A stretch of 6,207 nucleotides of DNA from Mesorhizobium sp. GTDB lineage: Bacteria; Pseudomonadota; Alphaproteobacteria; Rhizobiales; Rhizobiaceae. Position numbers and translations under genes: made by a program. The notes beneath the pieces were generated by a model that ran no database searches, was not told the DNA's origin, and saw nothing but the letters and a program-made list of their open reading frames with translations. The stretch is from positions 1 to 6,207 of the forward strand of contig JAUYMV010000085.1 of assembly GCA_030698645.1 (NCBI GenBank), read 5' to 3'. The stretch's first letter is position 1; every line of letters begins with the position of its first letter. Positions 5,416 to 6,207 of this stretch are shown here, piece after piece.

Positions 5416-6207
5416 ATGCCAGACACGACCCAACCGGACCCGCTGCGGTCCGAACATCTTGAATTTTCCGGCAAGCCATTCATCCGGCACGGGTTTTTTA
5501 CCCGTATCGGCGGTGTCTCGAAAGGAATCTATGACGGTCTCAACATTGGAGTCGGGTCGAGCGACGATCCGGCCCTGGTCGCCGAGAACCGCGCGCGCGT
5601 CGCCGCCTGGCTGGGCGTCGCGCCGCCCTCGCTGCTCTCGGTCTACCAGATCCATTCAGCCGACGTCCTGGTCGCGACCGCGCCGTTCACGGGCGACCGG
5701 CCCAAGGCCGACGGCATCGTCACCGACCGTCCGGGCCTTGCGCTCGGCGCGTCGAGCGCCGATTGCGGGCCGGTGCTGTTCGCCGACCCGGAGGCCGGCG
5801 TGATCGGCGCGGCGCATGCCGGCTGGAAGGGCGCCTTCACCGGCAGTCTCGAAAACACGGTGGCCGCCATGGAGGGCCTCGGCTCGCAACGCGACCGCAT
5901 CGTCGCCGTGCTCGGCCCGTCGATAAGTGCCGCGAACTATGAGGTCGGTCCGGAGTTCGTCGAACGCTTCACCTCCGCCGAACCGTCGAGCATCGCCTAT
6001 TTCGCGCCGTCGTCGCGCGCCGGCCATTCGATGTTCGATCTCAATGCCTACACGCTCGATCGGCTGCGACGGACCGGCGTCGCCGCCCATGGACTTGATC
6101 GCTGCACCTATGCCGAGGCGGACCTGTTCTATTCCTACCGGCGCACCACGCACCGCAACGAACCCGATTACGGCCGGCAGATCTCGGCAATCGTCATGGG
6201 AGACAAA
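5416..6207 (+). CDS. pgeF: Peptidoglycan editing factor PgeF (YfiH/laccase-domain protein), no stop within window
   Basis: PgeF/YfiH proteins are cytoplasmic zinc enzymes of the former 'multicopper oxidase/laccase' family. In E. coli PgeF keeps peptidoglycan precursors free of wrongly added serine, and homologues have purine nucleoside phosphorylase and adenosine deaminase activity. The frame is open from ATG 5416 to the last base, 264 codons, close to full family length, so probably only a few codons and the stop are missing. Seen are HGFFTRIGGVSKGIYDGLN (25-43), VYQIHSADV with zinc ligand His80, ASSADCGPVLF with Cys117, GAAHAGWKG with His134, LGPSISAANYEVG (166-178), MFDLNAY (206-212) and FYSYRR near the end. 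AGAAGG at 5404-5409, 6 nt before the ATG, supports the start. The gene is 103 bp after the methyltransferase, probably the same operon as lgt, with a hairpin in the gap. The laccase-copper naming would be misleading. Confidence 0.95.
   Translation, partial: MPDTTQPDPLRSEHLEFSGKPFIRHGFFTRIGGVSKGIYDGLNIGVGSSDDPALVAENRARVAAWLGVAPPSLLSVYQIHSADVLVATAPFTGDRPKADGIVTDRPGLALGASSADCGPVLFADPEAGVIGAAHAGWKGAFTGSLENTVAAMEGLGSQRDRIVAVLGPSISAANYEVGPEFVERFTSAEPSSIAYFAPSSRAGHSMFDLNAYTLDRLRRTGVAAHGLDRCTYAEADLFYSYRRTTHRNEPDYGRQISAIVMGDK

Noticed and set aside
5643..6153. Minus-strand open frames opposite pgeF
   Set aside because: The plus-strand frame carries the full PgeF zinc-ligand pattern and a good ribosome binding site.
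1..6207. Mobile element, CRISPR array or defence system
   Set aside because: No transposase, integrase, long terminal inverted repeats, spaced repeat array or defence-type domain is present; every recognised gene is a typical core alphaproteobacterial gene.

Overview
The window looks like ordinary core chromosome of a G+C-rich alphaproteobacterium, most likely of the order Hyphomicrobiales (Rhizobiales). The evidence is the gene content and the family-specific protein features: a PetR-like regulator end, an EnvZ-type kinase with the DLRTILTR H-box, a BMFP/UbiK protein, and lgt next to a MidA/NDUFAF7-type methyltransferase and pgeF. Codon third positions are strongly G/C, so long spurious open frames run opposite the real genes. 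The species cannot be told from this stretch.

Layout. (1) Positions 1-1708, plus strand: the C-terminal DNA-binding domain of an OmpR-type response regulator (cut by the window start), then its sensor histidine kinase 22 bp downstream, closed by a short intrinsic terminator right after the kinase stop. (2) Positions 1758-2617, minus strand, convergent with the kinase: a YbjN-domain gene and a CsaA-type tRNA-binding-domain gene joined by an ATGA overlap. (3) Positions 2618-2929: a 312-bp non-coding gap, richer in A+T than the rest and full of structure. It holds a 20-bp-spaced direct repeat, a bulged 10-bp hairpin, six of the nine GANTC sites in the window, and two DnaA-box-like words. (4) Positions 2930-3235, minus strand: a BMFP/UbiK-family coiled-coil protein. 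(5) Positions 3236-3375: a divergent promoter region with a good minus-strand promoter candidate and a dyad. (6) Positions 3376-6207, plus strand: lgt (TTG start), the methyltransferase (ATGA overlap with lgt), and, after a 103-bp gap containing a hairpin, pgeF running to the window edge.

How the genes may work together. The two-component pair is a self-contained signalling unit whose signal is unknown. lgt and pgeF both serve the cell envelope (lipoprotein lipidation and peptidoglycan precursor quality control). The methyltransferase between them belongs to a family known in mitochondria for complex I assembly, and the UbiK-like protein belongs to a family linked to ubiquinone synthesis, so a respiratory theme is possible but is inference. 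I see no mobile element, CRISPR array, tRNA, rRNA or toxin/defence system. The most unusual signal is the GANTC-rich intergenic segment, not a protein-coding system.
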